From: Roseovarius indicus
GTDB taxonomy: Bacteria > Pseudomonadota > Alphaproteobacteria > Rhodobacterales > Rhodobacteraceae
Assembly: GCF_008728195.1 (NCBI RefSeq)
Contig: NZ_CP031598.1
Span: forward strand, 992,001-1,056,000
Reading direction: 5' to 3'
Length of the DNA stretch: 64,000 nucleotides
Made by a program: the position numbers and the translations under genes. Below are positions 34,928 to 44,904 of the stretch, piece after piece (within the stretch, counting starts at the first letter, position 1; the number at the start of each line of letters is the position of its first letter). The notes beneath the pieces are model-generated. The model had not been told where the DNA came from. It did no database searches and saw only the letters and a list, made by a program, of their open reading frames with translations.

Positions 34928-35619
34928 ATGAGCAAGATTTCCTACGCCCGCCCCCGATTTCCATCGTCGATAATCCAACGGGCGGTCTGGCTCTGTTTTC
35001 GCTTTCCGTTGAGCTTTCGGGATGTCGAGGAAATGCTTGCCGAGCGCGGGATCGATGTCAGCTATGAAGCCATCCGCCGCTGGATACTGAAATTCGGGCC
35101 GGCGATCGCGGCAAAGGTCAGGTCTCGCAGAGTTCAGCATTCGGGAACCTGGCATCTTGATGAGGTTTTTGTCCGTATCCGTGGTAAGCGGGTTTACCTG
35201 TGGCGCGCCGTTGACGGTTAAGGCGAGGTTCTTGAAATCCTCGCCCAATCCCACCGAAAAAAAGCGCAGCCCTGAAACTTAAGCGCAAACTCCTGAAAAA
35301 GCAGGGCTACGTCCCGGACAGGATCGTTTCCGACAAGCTGGGGTCATATTCCGCGGCGCTTCGAGACCTTGACCTGATCCACCTTCATGTCACAGGCGAT
35401 CGATCGAACAATCGGGCTGAAGTTAACCATCAGCCAACACGCCGATGAGAACGGCGAATGGGTCGGTTCAAATCACCCTGCTCGATGCAGCGTTTTGTGT
35501 CCGTTCACGACGCCATCTACAATCAATTCAACCTACAACGCCACCTGATCTCCTGTCGAACCCTCCGTCAGGCGCGCGCCAAAGCGATGGCCGGGTGGCA
35601 TCAAATCGTTGCCGCTTGA
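34928..35619 (+). pseudogene. dead IS6-family transposase gene
   Basis: A transposase of the IS6 (IS26-like) family with a DDE domain, recognised from Leu-Ser-Phe-Arg-Asp-Val-Glu-Glu-Met-Leu, Trp-His-Leu-Asp-Glu-Val-Phe-Val and Asn-Asn-Arg-Ala-Glu-Val-Asn-His-Gln-Pro-Thr. It is broken by a stop where Glu is expected (35219-35221), a frame change at the A-run near 35258-35264, and a TGA where Arg is expected (about 35445). It ends at 35619. No clear terminal repeats could be matched, so the element's edges are unknown. It marks the end of the catabolic island and is likely an old insertion. Confidence 0.85.
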
Positions 35620-35954
35620 ATGCGGACTGAAGCAATTTCTCGGGCAACCTGAAGTTACCGTGGCAACGCCGGGCTGCCTTTGATGTAGCATGGGTGGCGC
35701 CGGCAAATGGATGGACACGATGCCCACGTCTGACGTGCGCACCGACATATTGACATCCAGGCTGTCCGCTTTCCCGGTGCGCTTAAGTATTAAAACAATT
35801 AAGTATATGTTTTATTGCCGCTTTAAATAACTGAATGAAAAATTTTGAATACAATTTATCGATATTAAAGTGGAATAAATAAATATATTAGAATAGTTTT
35901 GCATTTTTCAAAAAGAATATTGCCGGATTCGTTCCGTCGTGGGAACAACCAGAT
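35620..35954. promoter_or_regulatory. AT-rich promoter region before the GntR-led operon
   Basis: No gene is seen. From about 35780 the base composition drops sharply to AT-rich. An exact direct repeat TTAAGTAT occurs at 35783-35790 and 35799-35806, 16 bp apart. This is the likely promoter and regulator region for the operon that starts at 35955. Confidence 0.5.
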
Positions 35955-36725
35955 ATGGAAGCGGTGATGGAAGACAGCAGTTTGGCCCAAGTTGCATATG
36001 AGCACATCAAGGTGCGCATTTGCGATGGGCAGTTTCCAATGGGCCACAAGATGTCGGAGACGCAGCTTGCGAAGGACACACAGGTTTCCCGAACGCCCGT
36101 TCGGATCGCGCTGGCCAGGCTCGAGGCGGAGGGTTTCCTGACGTGGGAGGCGAACCGGGGCTACCGTGTCACGGTATTCTCGATCGAGGATGTCCGGGCA
36201 ATTTACGGTGTGCGGGCGATCCTCGAGGCAGAGGCTGTCCGGCTGAGCGGTCGTCGTGGCCTGTCTGCGACGCTTCTCAAGGACCTCACCGGGATGACCC
36301 GGCGCATGGAGGAAATTGTATCCATTCCTGACCATACCGCCGAGCAGCGGGCTTGGTTTCTGAAGATGAATCACAGCTTCCACCGTAAGATCTATGACAA
36401 TTGCGGCAACGAGTTCCTGCTCCGCCAGATCGCGTCGACAGCGGACCTGCCTTTGGCGCTGAGAAACTTCTTCAGCTTCTCGGCAGAGCAATTGACCGAA
36501 AGCCACACCGCCCATGTGAACATTTTGGCCGCTTTGGCCTCGGGGGAGGCGGACCGCGCCGCAGGGCTCATGCGTGAGCATATCTGGGCGGCGCGCGACC
36601 GGATGTCCGTGAAGAAGACAAAGCGGGCCCGCAGCGAGGCGCCGCGCGTCCCGATGTCGAGAGGAAAGCGCATCCTCGTTCCCGGAAAGGAGCGCGCCCG
36701 CGCCAGAAAGGAAAGCCAGGGATGA
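35955..36725 (+). CDS. GntR-family (FCD) transcriptional regulator
   Basis: A 256-aa regulator. The winged helix contains Met-Ser-Glu-Thr-Gln-Leu-Ala-Lys and Ser-Arg-Thr-Pro-Val-Arg-Ile-Ala-Leu-Ala-Arg-Leu, the FadR-group signature. The FCD domain has Met-Asn-His-Ser-Phe-His and a late Glu-His-Ile. A basic tail of about 30 residues follows. ATG 35955 and ATG 35967 are both possible. It is the first gene of the operon and its stop overlaps the ligase start, so it probably autoregulates and responds to a substrate of the pathway below. Confidence 0.88.
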   Translation: MEAVMEDSSLAQVAYEHIKVRICDGQFPMGHKMSETQLAKDTQVSRTPVRIALARLEAEGFLTWEANRGYRVTVFSIEDVRAIYGVRAILEAEAVRLSGRRGLSATLLKDLTGMTRRMEEIVSIPDHTAEQRAWFLKMNHSFHRKIYDNCGNEFLLRQIASTADLPLALRNFFSFSAEQLTESHTAHVNILAALASGEADRAAGLMREHIWAARDRMSVKKTKRARSEAPRVPMSRGKRILVPGKERARARKESQG

Positions 36726-38362
36726 CCGAGCGGCCGAACCTGAATGCAATTCCCGTGTCAGACGCAAATCATGTGCCGCTGACGCCCCTGTCATTTCTTT
36801 CGAGGACGGCAGACGTTCATCCGGACCACCCTGCGATCATCTACGGTGAGCTGAGGCACAGTTACCGCGACATGCAGACGCGCTGTTTTCGGCTGGCAAG
36901 CGCGCTGGCACGGCGCGGCATAGGGAGCGGTGACTGCGTCGCCGTGATGGCCCCCAACGTTCCGGCGCTTCTGGAATGTCATTTTGGCGTGCCGCATGTC
37001 GGGGCCGTCCTCAACGCGATCAACACGCGGCTCGACCCGGCGACAATCGAGTATATCCTGACCCATTCCGGTGCCCGCGTGCTGCTTGTCGACAGGGAAT
37101 TGGGCCAGCCGCTCAAGGACGTTCTTTCACGCCTGTCCGACCGCCTGACCGTGTTCGAGATCAATGACCCGGCCACTGCGGACTTTCCGGCGCTGGGCGT
37201 GCCCTCCTACGAGGATCTTCTGGCAGAAGGCTCCGATGCCCCGCTGCCCGACGCGGTCGAGGATGAATGGCAAACCATCGCGCTCAACTATACCTCCGGC
37301 ACGACCGGGCGGCCCAAGGGCGTGCTTTATCACCATCGTGGTGCCTATCTGAACGCGTTGGGCAACCAGCAAACCTGGTGCCTGCCTCGCCACCCCGTCT
37401 ATCTTTGGACATTGCCGATGTTCCATTGCAACGGGTGGTGTTTCCCGTGGACGATCACCGCCAATGCGGGCACGCATGTCTGCCTGCGCAAGGTCGAGCC
37501 AGAGGCGATCTTCGAGGCGATCAATGGATGTGGCGTCACGCATTTCTGCGGTGCGCCCGTGGTCCTGAACATGCTGGCCAACGCGCCGGATACCGTGCGC
37601 CGCCCACTTGCGCAGAAGGTGCAGGCCTTCACCGCCGGAGCAGCCCCCGCGCCAAGCGTGATCGGCAATGTCGAGAAGCTCGGCATAGAGATCACGCATG
37701 TCTACGGGCTGACCGAGGTTTACGGCCCCTGCGTGGTCTGCGAGCCGCAGACCGACTGGCCGTCGCTCGGGGCGGACGAACTGGCAGGGCGCAAGGCCCG
37801 ACAGGGCGTGCGTTATGCCACGCAGCAGGGCATGGAGGTTGTCGATCCTCACACCCGGGAACCCGTTCCGGCGGATGGCCAGACGATGGGAGAAATCGTT
37901 CTGCGCGGGAATGCCGTCATGAAGGGCTATCTCGAGGACGAGGAAGCGACGGCCAAGGCCTTCGAGGGCGGCTGGTTCTCGACCGGCGATCTCGCGGTGC
38001 GCCACGCCGACGGTTATGTGCAGATCCGCGATCGGCTGAAGGACATCATCATATCGGGCGGGGAAAATGTCTCGACCATCGAGGTCGAGAGCGTGCTTTA
38101 CCAACATGACGACGTGCTCGATGTGGCGGTCGTGGCAGAACCGTCGGAAAAATGGGGCGAAACCGTCTGTGCCTTTGTCGAAGCCAAACCCGGCCGCATG
38201 CCTTCGGAAGAAGAATTGATTGCGTTCTGCCGGGACCGGCTTGCCGGGTACAAGCGTCCGCGCCGCGTGGTGTTCGGGGCTTTGCCGAAAACCTCGACAG
38301 GGAAGATCCAGAAATTCGTACTGCGCCAGAAAGCCAAGGATCTGGCCAGCCAACCGGCCTGA
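36722..38362 (+). CDS. AMP-forming acyl-CoA synthetase
   Basis: A 546-aa member of the ANL family. The P-loop reads Tyr-Thr-Ser-Gly-Thr-Thr-Gly-Arg-Pro-Lys-Gly (about 193-203), the adenylate site is Tyr-Gly-Leu-Thr-Glu, the hinge has Ser-Thr-Gly-Asp-Leu and Arg-Leu-Lys-Asp, and the catalytic Lys is in Ser-Thr-Gly-Lys-Ile-Gln. Size and motifs resemble medium/short-chain acyl-CoA ligases such as DmdB. Its job may be to activate the short acid released by the lyase at 44007, for example propionate. ATGA overlap with the regulator gene. Confidence 0.88.
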   Translation: MTERPNLNAIPVSDANHVPLTPLSFLSRTADVHPDHPAIIYGELRHSYRDMQTRCFRLASALARRGIGSGDCVAVMAPNVPALLECHFGVPHVGAVLNAINTRLDPATIEYILTHSGARVLLVDRELGQPLKDVLSRLSDRLTVFEINDPATADFPALGVPSYEDLLAEGSDAPLPDAVEDEWQTIALNYTSGTTGRPKGVLYHHRGAYLNALGNQQTWCLPRHPVYLWTLPMFHCNGWCFPWTITANAGTHVCLRKVEPEAIFEAINGCGVTHFCGAPVVLNMLANAPDTVRRPLAQKVQAFTAGAAPAPSVIGNVEKLGIEITHVYGLTEVYGPCVVCEPQTDWPSLGADELAGRKARQGVRYATQQGMEVVDPHTREPVPADGQTMGEIVLRGNAVMKGYLEDEEATAKAFEGGWFSTGDLAVRHADGYVQIRDRLKDIIISGGENVSTIEVESVLYQHDDVLDVAVVAEPSEKWGETVCAFVEAKPGRMPSEEELIAFCRDRLAGYKRPRRVVFGALPKTSTGKIQKFVLRQKAKDLASQPA

Positions 38363-38395
38363 GGAGAGGCCAAAACTTCAAGGGAGGAAACATCA

Positions 38396-39349
38396 ATGAG
38401 ACTCAATATTCTGGCCGCCGCCGTTGCGGTGGCCCTGGCAGGCTCGTCCGCGAGTGCCCAGGAAAGCATCGTTCAGGGCGCGTCGAGCTCCGGTCATACG
38501 ACCTTTCAGATCATGACCGGCTGGTCCTCGGTCATCAATCGCGAGGTGCCCGAAGTCTCCATGACCGTGCAGGCATCGGGCCCCAGCGTACCGACGACGC
38601 AGCTTGTTCAGCAAGGCCGCATTCAGGCCGGTCCCGCCGGCAACAGTGCGCCTTACGAGGCCGTCCGCGGTATCGCCAATTTCGAAGGTCAGCCCAAGGC
38701 CGACAAGGTTCGCACCTGGATGCCGATTTACGTCTACGGCGCACAGCTTGTGGTGCCGGCCGAGAGCGACGTGCAGGACTGGACAGATCTCGAAGGCCTG
38801 CGCGTCGGTGTCGGCTCGGTGGGGTCTGTCGGGGAACAAACCAACAAGGCGATCCTTGAAACGCTCGGCGTCGGCTATGACAAGATCGATGAATACCAGA
38901 TCGGCCATGGCGAAATGGTGGCCGGGCTGAAGAACGGCACACTTGACGCAATCATCGAGACCACCGGCATTCCCACCGCCGGTGTGCTGGAGCTTGAAGC
39001 GACGCGCGACATCCGTGTCGTCGGCCTGACGGAAGAGCAGATCGAGGCGGTGGATGCGGCGAGCGACCTGCTGTCCGGCGGTGTCGTGCCCGCCGAAAGC
39101 TACCAGAGCACGGACGCCGATGTGCCGATCATCGTCGGCTACACCATCAACATCATCAACGCTGATGTGGATGAAGATCTGGTCTACAAGATGACCAAGG
39201 CGCTGTGGGAGAACCTCGACGAGCTCGAGAACGTCCACCCCTCGCAGAAATACCTGACGCCGGATTGGCTGCAGGCGTCTTTGCTGCCGATCGCGCCGCT
39301 GCATCCGGGGGCCGAGCGTTACTACAACGAACAGGGCTGGCTCGACTGA
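38396..39349 (+). CDS. TAXI-family TRAP transporter solute-binding protein
   Basis: A 317-aa periplasmic protein with a signal peptide of about 21 residues ending Ser-Ala-Ser-Ala-Gln. The TAXI fold is seen from Val-Gln-Ala-Ser-Gly-Pro-Ser and Val-Gln-Gln-Gly-Arg near the start and from Leu-Arg-Val-Gly-Val-Gly-Ser-Val-Gly-Ser in the middle. It captures a small carboxylate for the fused permease that follows after 25 bp. TAXI proteins are known for glutamate-like and dicarboxylic acids. The ligand here is unknown. Confidence 0.9.
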   Translation: MRLNILAAAVAVALAGSSASAQESIVQGASSSGHTTFQIMTGWSSVINREVPEVSMTVQASGPSVPTTQLVQQGRIQAGPAGNSAPYEAVRGIANFEGQPKADKVRTWMPIYVYGAQLVVPAESDVQDWTDLEGLRVGVGSVGSVGEQTNKAILETLGVGYDKIDEYQIGHGEMVAGLKNGTLDAIIETTGIPTAGVLELEATRDIRVVGLTEEQIEAVDAASDLLSGGVVPAESYQSTDADVPIIVGYTINIINADVDEDLVYKMTKALWENLDELENVHPSQKYLTPDWLQASLLPIAPLHPGAERYYNEQGWLD

Positions 39350-39374
39350 TTGTCCGGGCTGGGAGGGCTGAACC

Positions 39375-41264
39375 GTGCACGAAGATTTCGAAGACACCGG
39401 CACTGGCAAGGGTAGCGCGCTCTGGCGCAACGGTCTTGCCGTCTTTGCCGCAGGTATTTCGGTCTTCGTCCTGTCGGCGAACTACTACGGCCTGCTTCAG
39501 CCCATGTGGCAGACGGCCATGACCATGGCCCTGATCCTGCCCTTTGCATTTCTTCATACGTCCCGGCGCGGCCGGGGCGTATGGCTCCATCCTGCACTCA
39601 ACATCGTTTTCGCCATCGCCGTTTCCGCGGCCTTCCTGAACGTCGTGTTCAACTACATGGCTATCCAGATGCGTCAGGTCATTCCCAGCATATGGGACCA
39701 GATCGCCTGTGTCGTCGCGGTCCTGTCGGTGCTCGAAGTCACACGGCGCTATTTCGGTTGGGCCCTGCCCATCATCGCGACGGTAATGATCGGGTATGCG
39801 TTTCTTGGAAACATGCTGCCCCCCGCGTGGCGGCACGCCGGCTGGGACATGTCCTTCATGACGTTCTCGCTCTACACGCAGAGCGCGGGCCTGTTCGGCG
39901 TGGCGCCAAAAGTCGCGGTAACGCTGATCTTCGTGTTCGTCTCGCTCGGGGCATTTCTGGCGCGCATGGGCACAATGGACCGCGTGCTCGACCTCAGCCG
40001 GGCATTCACCCGTGGCTCCTATGGCGGGTCGGCCAAAGTGGCCGTCTTCTCCTCGGCCATCATGGGCACGATTTCCGGCAGTTCGGTGGCCAACGTGGTC
40101 GGCACCGGGCGTTTTACCATCCCGCTCATGAAGGCTGCCGGGTTCCGCGCCTATTTCGCCGCCGCGATCGAAGCCGTGGCTTCCACCGGGGGGCTCCTGA
40201 TGCCGCCTGTAATGGGGGCCGGTGCCTTCATCATGGCAGAGCTTCTGCAAGTTCCCTACGGCAACATCATCCTCGCCGCGATCTTTCCCGCCATTCTGTA
40301 TTTCGTCGTGGTGTTCCTGTCGGTCCATTTCGAATCCCGCAAGCTCGATATCCGCTCCGATACCGAGGGCGAGGCCCGGTCCGCCGCGCTGCTGCGCTGT
40401 GGCCCCTATCTCATCCCGGTGCTGCTTCTGCTCGGCCTCATCGCGATCGACATCCCGCCTGTGCGCGCCGCGCTCTACACGGTCGGCTTCTGCGTTGTCC
40501 TGTCCTGGGTTCTGCAGCCCATGGGGCTGCGCGCCATCTTCGCGGCGTTGGTCGACAGCACCGAACAGGCCACGCCGATACTCTGCGCCTGTGCCTGCGC
40601 CGGCATCATCATCGGTGGCATGGACGGCACGGGGCTTGCCATCAAGTTCTCGCAATTCCTGATCGAGTTCGCCCAGGAAAGCCGTATCCTTGCGCTGATC
40701 CTCGGCATGATCGTGGTGATCATCCTGGGGATGGGCCTGCCGGCCACGGCGGCCTATATCCTTGCCGCGGCTGTTGTTGCGCCCACGCTGATCAAGCTTG
40801 GCTACATGCCAATCGCGGTGCATCTTTTCGTCTTCTATTACGCGAACCTGTCGCACATCACGCCGCCGGTGGACCTTGCCACCTACGCGGCCTCGGGCAT
40901 CGCGCAATCGAACCCGATCCGGACGTCGATGCGGGCGATATCGCTTGGCGCGGTCGCCTTCATCCTGCCGATGATCTTCATCCACGACCCCGTGCTGCTT
41001 CTGCAGTCGGCCGATCCTCTCCGGCTGGTCATTTCCGTGGCCACGGCCGTCGCCGGCACCGCCGTGATTGCGGGCGGGCTGACGGGCTGGCTGTTCACGC
41101 ACGTAACCGGGCTGGGCCGGCTCATCCTGATCGCCAGCGGCGGCGCGCTTCTGGTGCCTGTCTGGTACATCTCGATCCTTGGCGTGCTGATCTTTGGCCT
41201 CTTCTGGATCAGCACCCGCACCAATTTCCAACCAATCGTGAAACTTCCTCAGGAAAGGACCTGA
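39375..41264 (+). CDS. TRAP transporter fused permease (TAXI type, DctQ-DctM)
   Basis: A 629-aa membrane protein with many hydrophobic helices, where the small and large TRAP permease subunits are one chain. The large-subunit part has Ser-Gly-Ser-Ser-Val-Ala-Asn-Val-Val-Gly-Thr-Gly, Pro-Pro-Val-Met-Gly-Ala-Gly-Ala-Phe and Ile-Thr-Pro-Pro-Val. It uses GTG 39375, 8 nt after GGGAGG. A 710-codon open frame on the other strand over this gene is only an antisense shadow. It completes the importer with the TAXI binding protein. Confidence 0.9.
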   Translation: MHEDFEDTGTGKGSALWRNGLAVFAAGISVFVLSANYYGLLQPMWQTAMTMALILPFAFLHTSRRGRGVWLHPALNIVFAIAVSAAFLNVVFNYMAIQMRQVIPSIWDQIACVVAVLSVLEVTRRYFGWALPIIATVMIGYAFLGNMLPPAWRHAGWDMSFMTFSLYTQSAGLFGVAPKVAVTLIFVFVSLGAFLARMGTMDRVLDLSRAFTRGSYGGSAKVAVFSSAIMGTISGSSVANVVGTGRFTIPLMKAAGFRAYFAAAIEAVASTGGLLMPPVMGAGAFIMAELLQVPYGNIILAAIFPAILYFVVVFLSVHFESRKLDIRSDTEGEARSAALLRCGPYLIPVLLLLGLIAIDIPPVRAALYTVGFCVVLSWVLQPMGLRAIFAALVDSTEQATPILCACACAGIIIGGMDGTGLAIKFSQFLIEFAQESRILALILGMIVVIILGMGLPATAAYILAAAVVAPTLIKLGYMPIAVHLFVFYYANLSHITPPVDLATYAASGIAQSNPIRTSMRAISLGAVAFILPMIFIHDPVLLLQSADPLRLVISVATAVAGTAVIAGGLTGWLFTHVTGLGRLILIASGGALLVPVWYISILGVLIFGLFWISTRTNFQPIVKLPQERT

Positions 41265-41265
41265 T

Positions 41266-41994
41266 ATGACCGTCCTCGATCCGGACACGGACGCGCAGCG
41301 CGTTTACGAAACGATGAAAGATGGCGGTGTCGCTGTTATCCCCCTGGACGTGGCCTATGCGGTCTTCGGCATGACCGCCGAGGCGATCCAGCGCATCTAC
41401 ACCGCGAAGGGGCGCAGCTTTTCCAAGCCCAACGGAACGCTGGCCAATCGCGACATCTTCCGCGAGGTCCATGACGTGGACACACGCGCGCGAGAGGTGG
41501 TCGCGGCCATTACGGAGGATTACGACCTGCCGCTGTCCATTGTCGGCAAGCACCGTGAGGGCAACGCCTTTACCGGGGCGCTGGACCCGTTCTGCTTCGA
41601 GCGGTCGACCAAGTCCGGCACGATCGATCTGTTGCTGAATGCAGGGCCCCTGCACCGGGCGTTGACGGCCATCTCATGGCAGAACGGAACGCCGGTCATG
41701 GGCTCTTCGGCCAATGTCTCGCTCGGCGGATCGAAGTTCCGCCTGCAAGATGTCGAGGCCCCGGTTCTTGATGCTGCCGCCATCAAGGTGGATTACGGCC
41801 TGTGCCGCTATAACAACCCGATGGCAATCTCCTCGACCATCATCGACGTGGACAGCTTCGAGGTGCACCGGTTCGGCGTTTGCTACGAACAGATCCGCGA
41901 CATCCTGAACCGCCATTTCTCTATCGAGATTCCGCCGATGCCGGATCGCGACCTGGTGCGCGGGGCGGCCGTGGGCGAGGCTCAAGATGCCTGA
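41266..41994 (+). CDS. YrdC/Sua5-domain protein in a catabolic operon, copy 1
   Basis: A 242-aa protein with the YrdC fold known from threonylcarbamoyl-AMP synthases (Sua5/TsaC), HypF and carbamoyltransferases. It has Lys-Gly-Arg-Ser-Phe-Ser-Lys-Pro-Asn, like the nucleotide-binding Lys-x-Arg…Lys-Pro element. Also present are a Gly-Ser-Ser-Ala-Asn element (usually Pro-Ser-Ala-Asn) and Ser-Ser-Thr-Ile-Ile-Asp. It lacks the extra C-terminal Sua5 domain. Position between a TRAP permease and an aconitase-like gene argues against the usual tRNA role. A clear paralogue lies at the operon's end (44905). Function unknown. Confidence 0.78.
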   Translation: MTVLDPDTDAQRVYETMKDGGVAVIPLDVAYAVFGMTAEAIQRIYTAKGRSFSKPNGTLANRDIFREVHDVDTRAREVVAAITEDYDLPLSIVGKHREGNAFTGALDPFCFERSTKSGTIDLLLNAGPLHRALTAISWQNGTPVMGSSANVSLGGSKFRLQDVEAPVLDAAAIKVDYGLCRYNNPMAISSTIIDVDSFEVHRFGVCYEQIRDILNRHFSIEIPPMPDRDLVRGAAVGEAQDA

Positions 41995-43375
41995 GGCAAG
42001 GACCTTTCTGGACAAGGTTTGGGACAACCACGAGGTCGAGAGACTGGACAATGGCCAGTCGCTTCTATTCATCGACCGGCTGCTGTTACACGAACTGTCA
42101 ACGCCGCGGGCGTTCGAGGAGTTGCGGAAACGCGGTCTGAAGGTGGCCAATCCCGACCTTGTCATCGGGTTTTCGGACCATATCGTGTCAACCGAACCGG
42201 GGCGTGCGACGGGCAATGTGCCGGGCGGTCCGGAAATGCTCGAAATGTTCCGCAGGAATGCCCGCGACTTTGGCATACGGCACTTCGACGTGGACGACGA
42301 TCACCAGGGTATTGTCCATGTGGTCGCCCCGGAGCTCGGCCTGATCCTTCCCGGTATGACGGTTGTCTGCGGCGACAGTCATACCTGCACCATGGGCGGG
42401 GTGTCGGCCATGGGCTGGGGCATCGGCACCTCTGAAATTGCACAGGTCCTGGCGACCCAGACGCTGGCGATCCGCAAACCCGGGACGATGCGCGTCGAGC
42501 TGACGGGGGCCTTGCCAAAGGGGGTGTCGGCCAAGGATATCGTCCTCGGGCTGATCGCGGAATTCGGCGTGTCGGCGGGTGTCGGCCACATGGTCGAATT
42601 CACCGGCGAGGCGCTTGCCGGCATGACGGTCGAGGCGCGGATGACCCTGTGCAACATGGCGATCGAGATGGGCGCGCGCATCGGCATGACAGCCCCGGAT
42701 GAGGCAACGTTCGACTATATCGCCAAGCGGCCGCTGGCGCCTTCGCCGGACGTGCTCGAAACCCTGCGCCGCGCCTGCGAGGACGTCGCGACCGATCCGG
42801 GGGCGACATGGGACAAGACGCTCACATTCGATGTCTCGCGTCTTCGGCCCCAGATCACCTGGGGGACCACCCCGGGCGAGGCCATGGCAATTTGCGGCAC
42901 GATCCCCGCCGCCGCTGACGCCCGGGCGCTGGACTACATGCAGCTCGACGCGGGCGCGTCGCTTCTGGGGACGCCGGTCAACCGGGTGTTCATCGGGTCC
43001 TGCACGAACGGGCGGCTGTCCGACCTGCGCGAGGCAGCAGCCATATTGCAGGGGCGGAAGGTGGCTGCGACTGTCCGGGCGCTCGTGGTGCCCGGCTCCA
43101 TGTCCGTCAAGCGCGCGGCCGAGGCCGAGGGGCTCGACCTCATATTCAAGGAGGCCGGCTTCGAATGGCGCGACAGCGGCTGTTCCATGTGCCCGGGCCT
43201 CAACGGCGACAAGGCCGGCGCGGGAGAGCGTATCGTCTCAACCACCAACCGGAATTTCGAGAACCGGCAGGGGACAGGTGCCAGAACGCATCTGGCAAGC
43301 CCCGCATCGGCCGCCGCTGCCGCGATCACCGGTGTCATTACCGATCCCGGCGCATTGGCGGGGGCAGGGACATGA
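41987..43375 (+). CDS. aconitase-family hydratase, large subunit (LeuC-like)
   Basis: A 462-aa Fe-S hydro-lyase large subunit. The cluster ligands are a Cys in Gly-Ser-Cys-Thr-Asn-Gly-Arg (about 337-343) and the pair in Cys-Ser-Met-Cys-Pro-Gly (near 398-403). The Gly-Asp-Ser-His-Thr-Cys-Thr motif lies near 127-133. It looks like isopropylmalate isomerase, but no leuA or leuB is near. With the small subunit next door and a 2-alkylmalate-type lyase after it, the set resembles dimethylmaleate hydratase plus dimethylmalate lyase of nicotinate fermentation. It overlaps the previous gene by 8 bp. Confidence 0.88.
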   Translation: MPEARTFLDKVWDNHEVERLDNGQSLLFIDRLLLHELSTPRAFEELRKRGLKVANPDLVIGFSDHIVSTEPGRATGNVPGGPEMLEMFRRNARDFGIRHFDVDDDHQGIVHVVAPELGLILPGMTVVCGDSHTCTMGGVSAMGWGIGTSEIAQVLATQTLAIRKPGTMRVELTGALPKGVSAKDIVLGLIAEFGVSAGVGHMVEFTGEALAGMTVEARMTLCNMAIEMGARIGMTAPDEATFDYIAKRPLAPSPDVLETLRRACEDVATDPGATWDKTLTFDVSRLRPQITWGTTPGEAMAICGTIPAAADARALDYMQLDAGASLLGTPVNRVFIGSCTNGRLSDLREAAAILQGRKVAATVRALVVPGSMSVKRAAEAEGLDLIFKEAGFEWRDSGCSMCPGLNGDKAGAGERIVSTTNRNFENRQGTGARTHLASPASAAAAAITGVITDPGALAGAGT

Positions 43376-44010
43376 TCGCGAAATCGTCGATAATCGGGCG
43401 CGCGATGCCGCTCTTACTTGATGACGTGGACACCGATGCGCTCTACCCCGCGCGGTTCTACACGTTGCCCGGCGGGTTCGACCAGGCGCTCTTCGCCGAC
43501 TGGCGGTGTCACGCGGATGGAACGCCGAAACCCGGCTTCCCGACGAACGACCCGCGCTATGACAAGGCCAACATTCTGATTGCCGGGCGAAATTTCGGCT
43601 GCGGCTCTTCGCGGGAGAACGCGGTCTGGGCGCTTCAGGATGCCGGGTTCGAAGCCATCATCGCCGCCAGCTTCGGAGAGATATTCGCCGGCAACGCGGC
43701 AACGTGCGGGCTGGCCTGTCTGACGGCACCGCTTGACGATATCGCCGCCCTTGCCGTGCGCCCCGATATCACGGCCGGAACCGCGAGCTTACACATAGAT
43801 ATCACGACCGGTACGCTGATGACCGACGGCAGGCCCGCACTTGTCCTGTCGATGGAAGAGACCGCGCGCAGGGCCATCCTCGATGGTGACATGCCGCTCG
43901 ACCGGGCGATCCGCCGCGCCGAAACCTCCCGGCGCAAGATCAACGCTTATCTTGGCGGCCAGGCGTGGGCGCCAAAAGACATCCTCGCCGTTTCAGGAGA
44001 TCACTCATGA
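43372..44010 (+). CDS. aconitase-family hydratase, small subunit (LeuD-like)
   Basis: A 212-aa swivelling-domain subunit. It has Asp-Asp-Val-Asp-Thr-Asp near the start (substrate loop) and [11 protein letters not shown] (about 71-81), the typical aconitase active-site loop with Ser and Arg. The ATG overlaps the large-subunit stop. It works as a heterodimer with the large subunit. The substrate is a cis-unsaturated or hydroxy dicarboxylate, not determined. Confidence 0.88.
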   Translation: MIAKSSIIGRAMPLLLDDVDTDALYPARFYTLPGGFDQALFADWRCHADGTPKPGFPTNDPRYDKANILIAGRNFGCGSSRENAVWALQDAGFEAIIAASFGEIFAGNAATCGLACLTAPLDDIAALAVRPDITAGTASLHIDITTGTLMTDGRPALVLSMEETARRAILDGDMPLDRAIRRAETSRRKINAYLGGQAWAPKDILAVSGDHS

Positions 44011-44900
44011 CAGGCCAAAATCTTCATTTCCGCACACGGCTGGCAGAGAGTATCCGGGCCCCGGGCCTGACCTCCATTCCCGGCGTGTTCGACATGATCT
44101 CTGCGCGCATTGCCGACCAGATCGGCTTTGACGCGCTGTATATGACGGGCTATGGCACGACGGCCTCGCACCTGGGCATTCCGGATGCGGGCCTGATCAG
44201 CTATGCCGAGATGCTCTCTCGCGTCACCGCGATCGCCGGGGGCACCCGGACCCCGCTCATCGCCGATGCCGATACCGGGTTCGGCGGATTGCTGAACCTC
44301 GAGCGCACGGTGCGGGGATACGAAGCGGCGGGCGCCGCCGCAATCCAGATCGAAGACCAGGAGTTTCCGAAGAAATGCGGCCACACGCTTGGCCGCAAGG
44401 TGATACCGGCCGAGGACATGGCCCAGAAGATCCGCGTGGCGATCGACACCCGCGATGATCCGGAACTGCTGATCGTTGCGCGAACCGATGCGCGCACCGT
44501 CCATGGCTTGGACGAAGCCCTGCGCCGGGGCGAAGTCTATGCCGAAGCGGGCGCCGATATCCTGTTCATCGAAAGCCCGGAAAGCGAAGAGGAAATGGAA
44601 CGCATCTGTCAGAGTTTCGACACGCCGCTCGTGGCCAATATCGTGGAAGGGGGGCGCACGCCGGTGCTTTCCGCGCCCGCGCTCGCCAAGTTGGGTTACA
44701 GCGCAGCGATTTTCCCGGCCTTCGGCTTTCTCGCCGCGGGGGCCGCCCTTCGCGAAGCCTATACCACCTTGCGCGAAACCGGCTCCAGCCATGGTGGCAA
44801 CCAGCCGCTTTTCGATTTCTCCGACTTCAACCGCCTTATGGGTTTCGAGGACGTCTGGGCCTTCGAAGCCAAGTGGTTCCAACAGAACGACAAAGGATAA
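44007..44900 (+). CDS. isocitrate lyase/PEP mutase family lyase
   Basis: A 297-aa TIM-barrel lyase of the 2-methylisocitrate lyase / dimethylmalate lyase / oxaloacetate decarboxylase group. It has Asp-Ala-Asp-Thr-Gly-Phe-Gly (Mg site), Ile-Glu-Asp-Gln and the catalytic loop Lys-Lys-Cys-Gly-His (about 121-125). The Cys in that loop marks true C-C lyases and is absent from PEP mutase. The start ATG 44007 has CAGGAGA just upstream and overlaps the hydratase stop. It probably splits the 2-hydroxy acid formed by the aconitase-like pair into pyruvate (or glyoxylate) and a short acid. Confidence 0.88.
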   Translation: MTGQNLHFRTRLAESIRAPGLTSIPGVFDMISARIADQIGFDALYMTGYGTTASHLGIPDAGLISYAEMLSRVTAIAGGTRTPLIADADTGFGGLLNLERTVRGYEAAGAAAIQIEDQEFPKKCGHTLGRKVIPAEDMAQKIRVAIDTRDDPELLIVARTDARTVHGLDEALRRGEVYAEAGADILFIESPESEEEMERICQSFDTPLVANIVEGGRTPVLSAPALAKLGYSAAIFPAFGFLAAGAALREAYTTLRETGSSHGGNQPLFDFSDFNRLMGFEDVWAFEAKWFQQNDKG

Positions 44901-44904
44901 GACC

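Noticed and set aside
35783..35806. TTAAGTAT direct repeat as a defined operator
   Set aside because: Only two short copies in AT-rich DNA, so chance is not excluded. Mentioned within the promoter region only.
39156..41288. 710-codon open frame on the minus strand over the TRAP fused permease
   Set aside because: It has the charged, repetitive composition of an antisense frame in GC-rich DNA, no domain and no ribosome site. The plus strand carries a clear permease.
41987..44010. Leucine-biosynthesis leuCD
   Set aside because: No leuA or leuB near, and the operon has a GntR regulator, TRAP importer and lyase, which point to catabolism.
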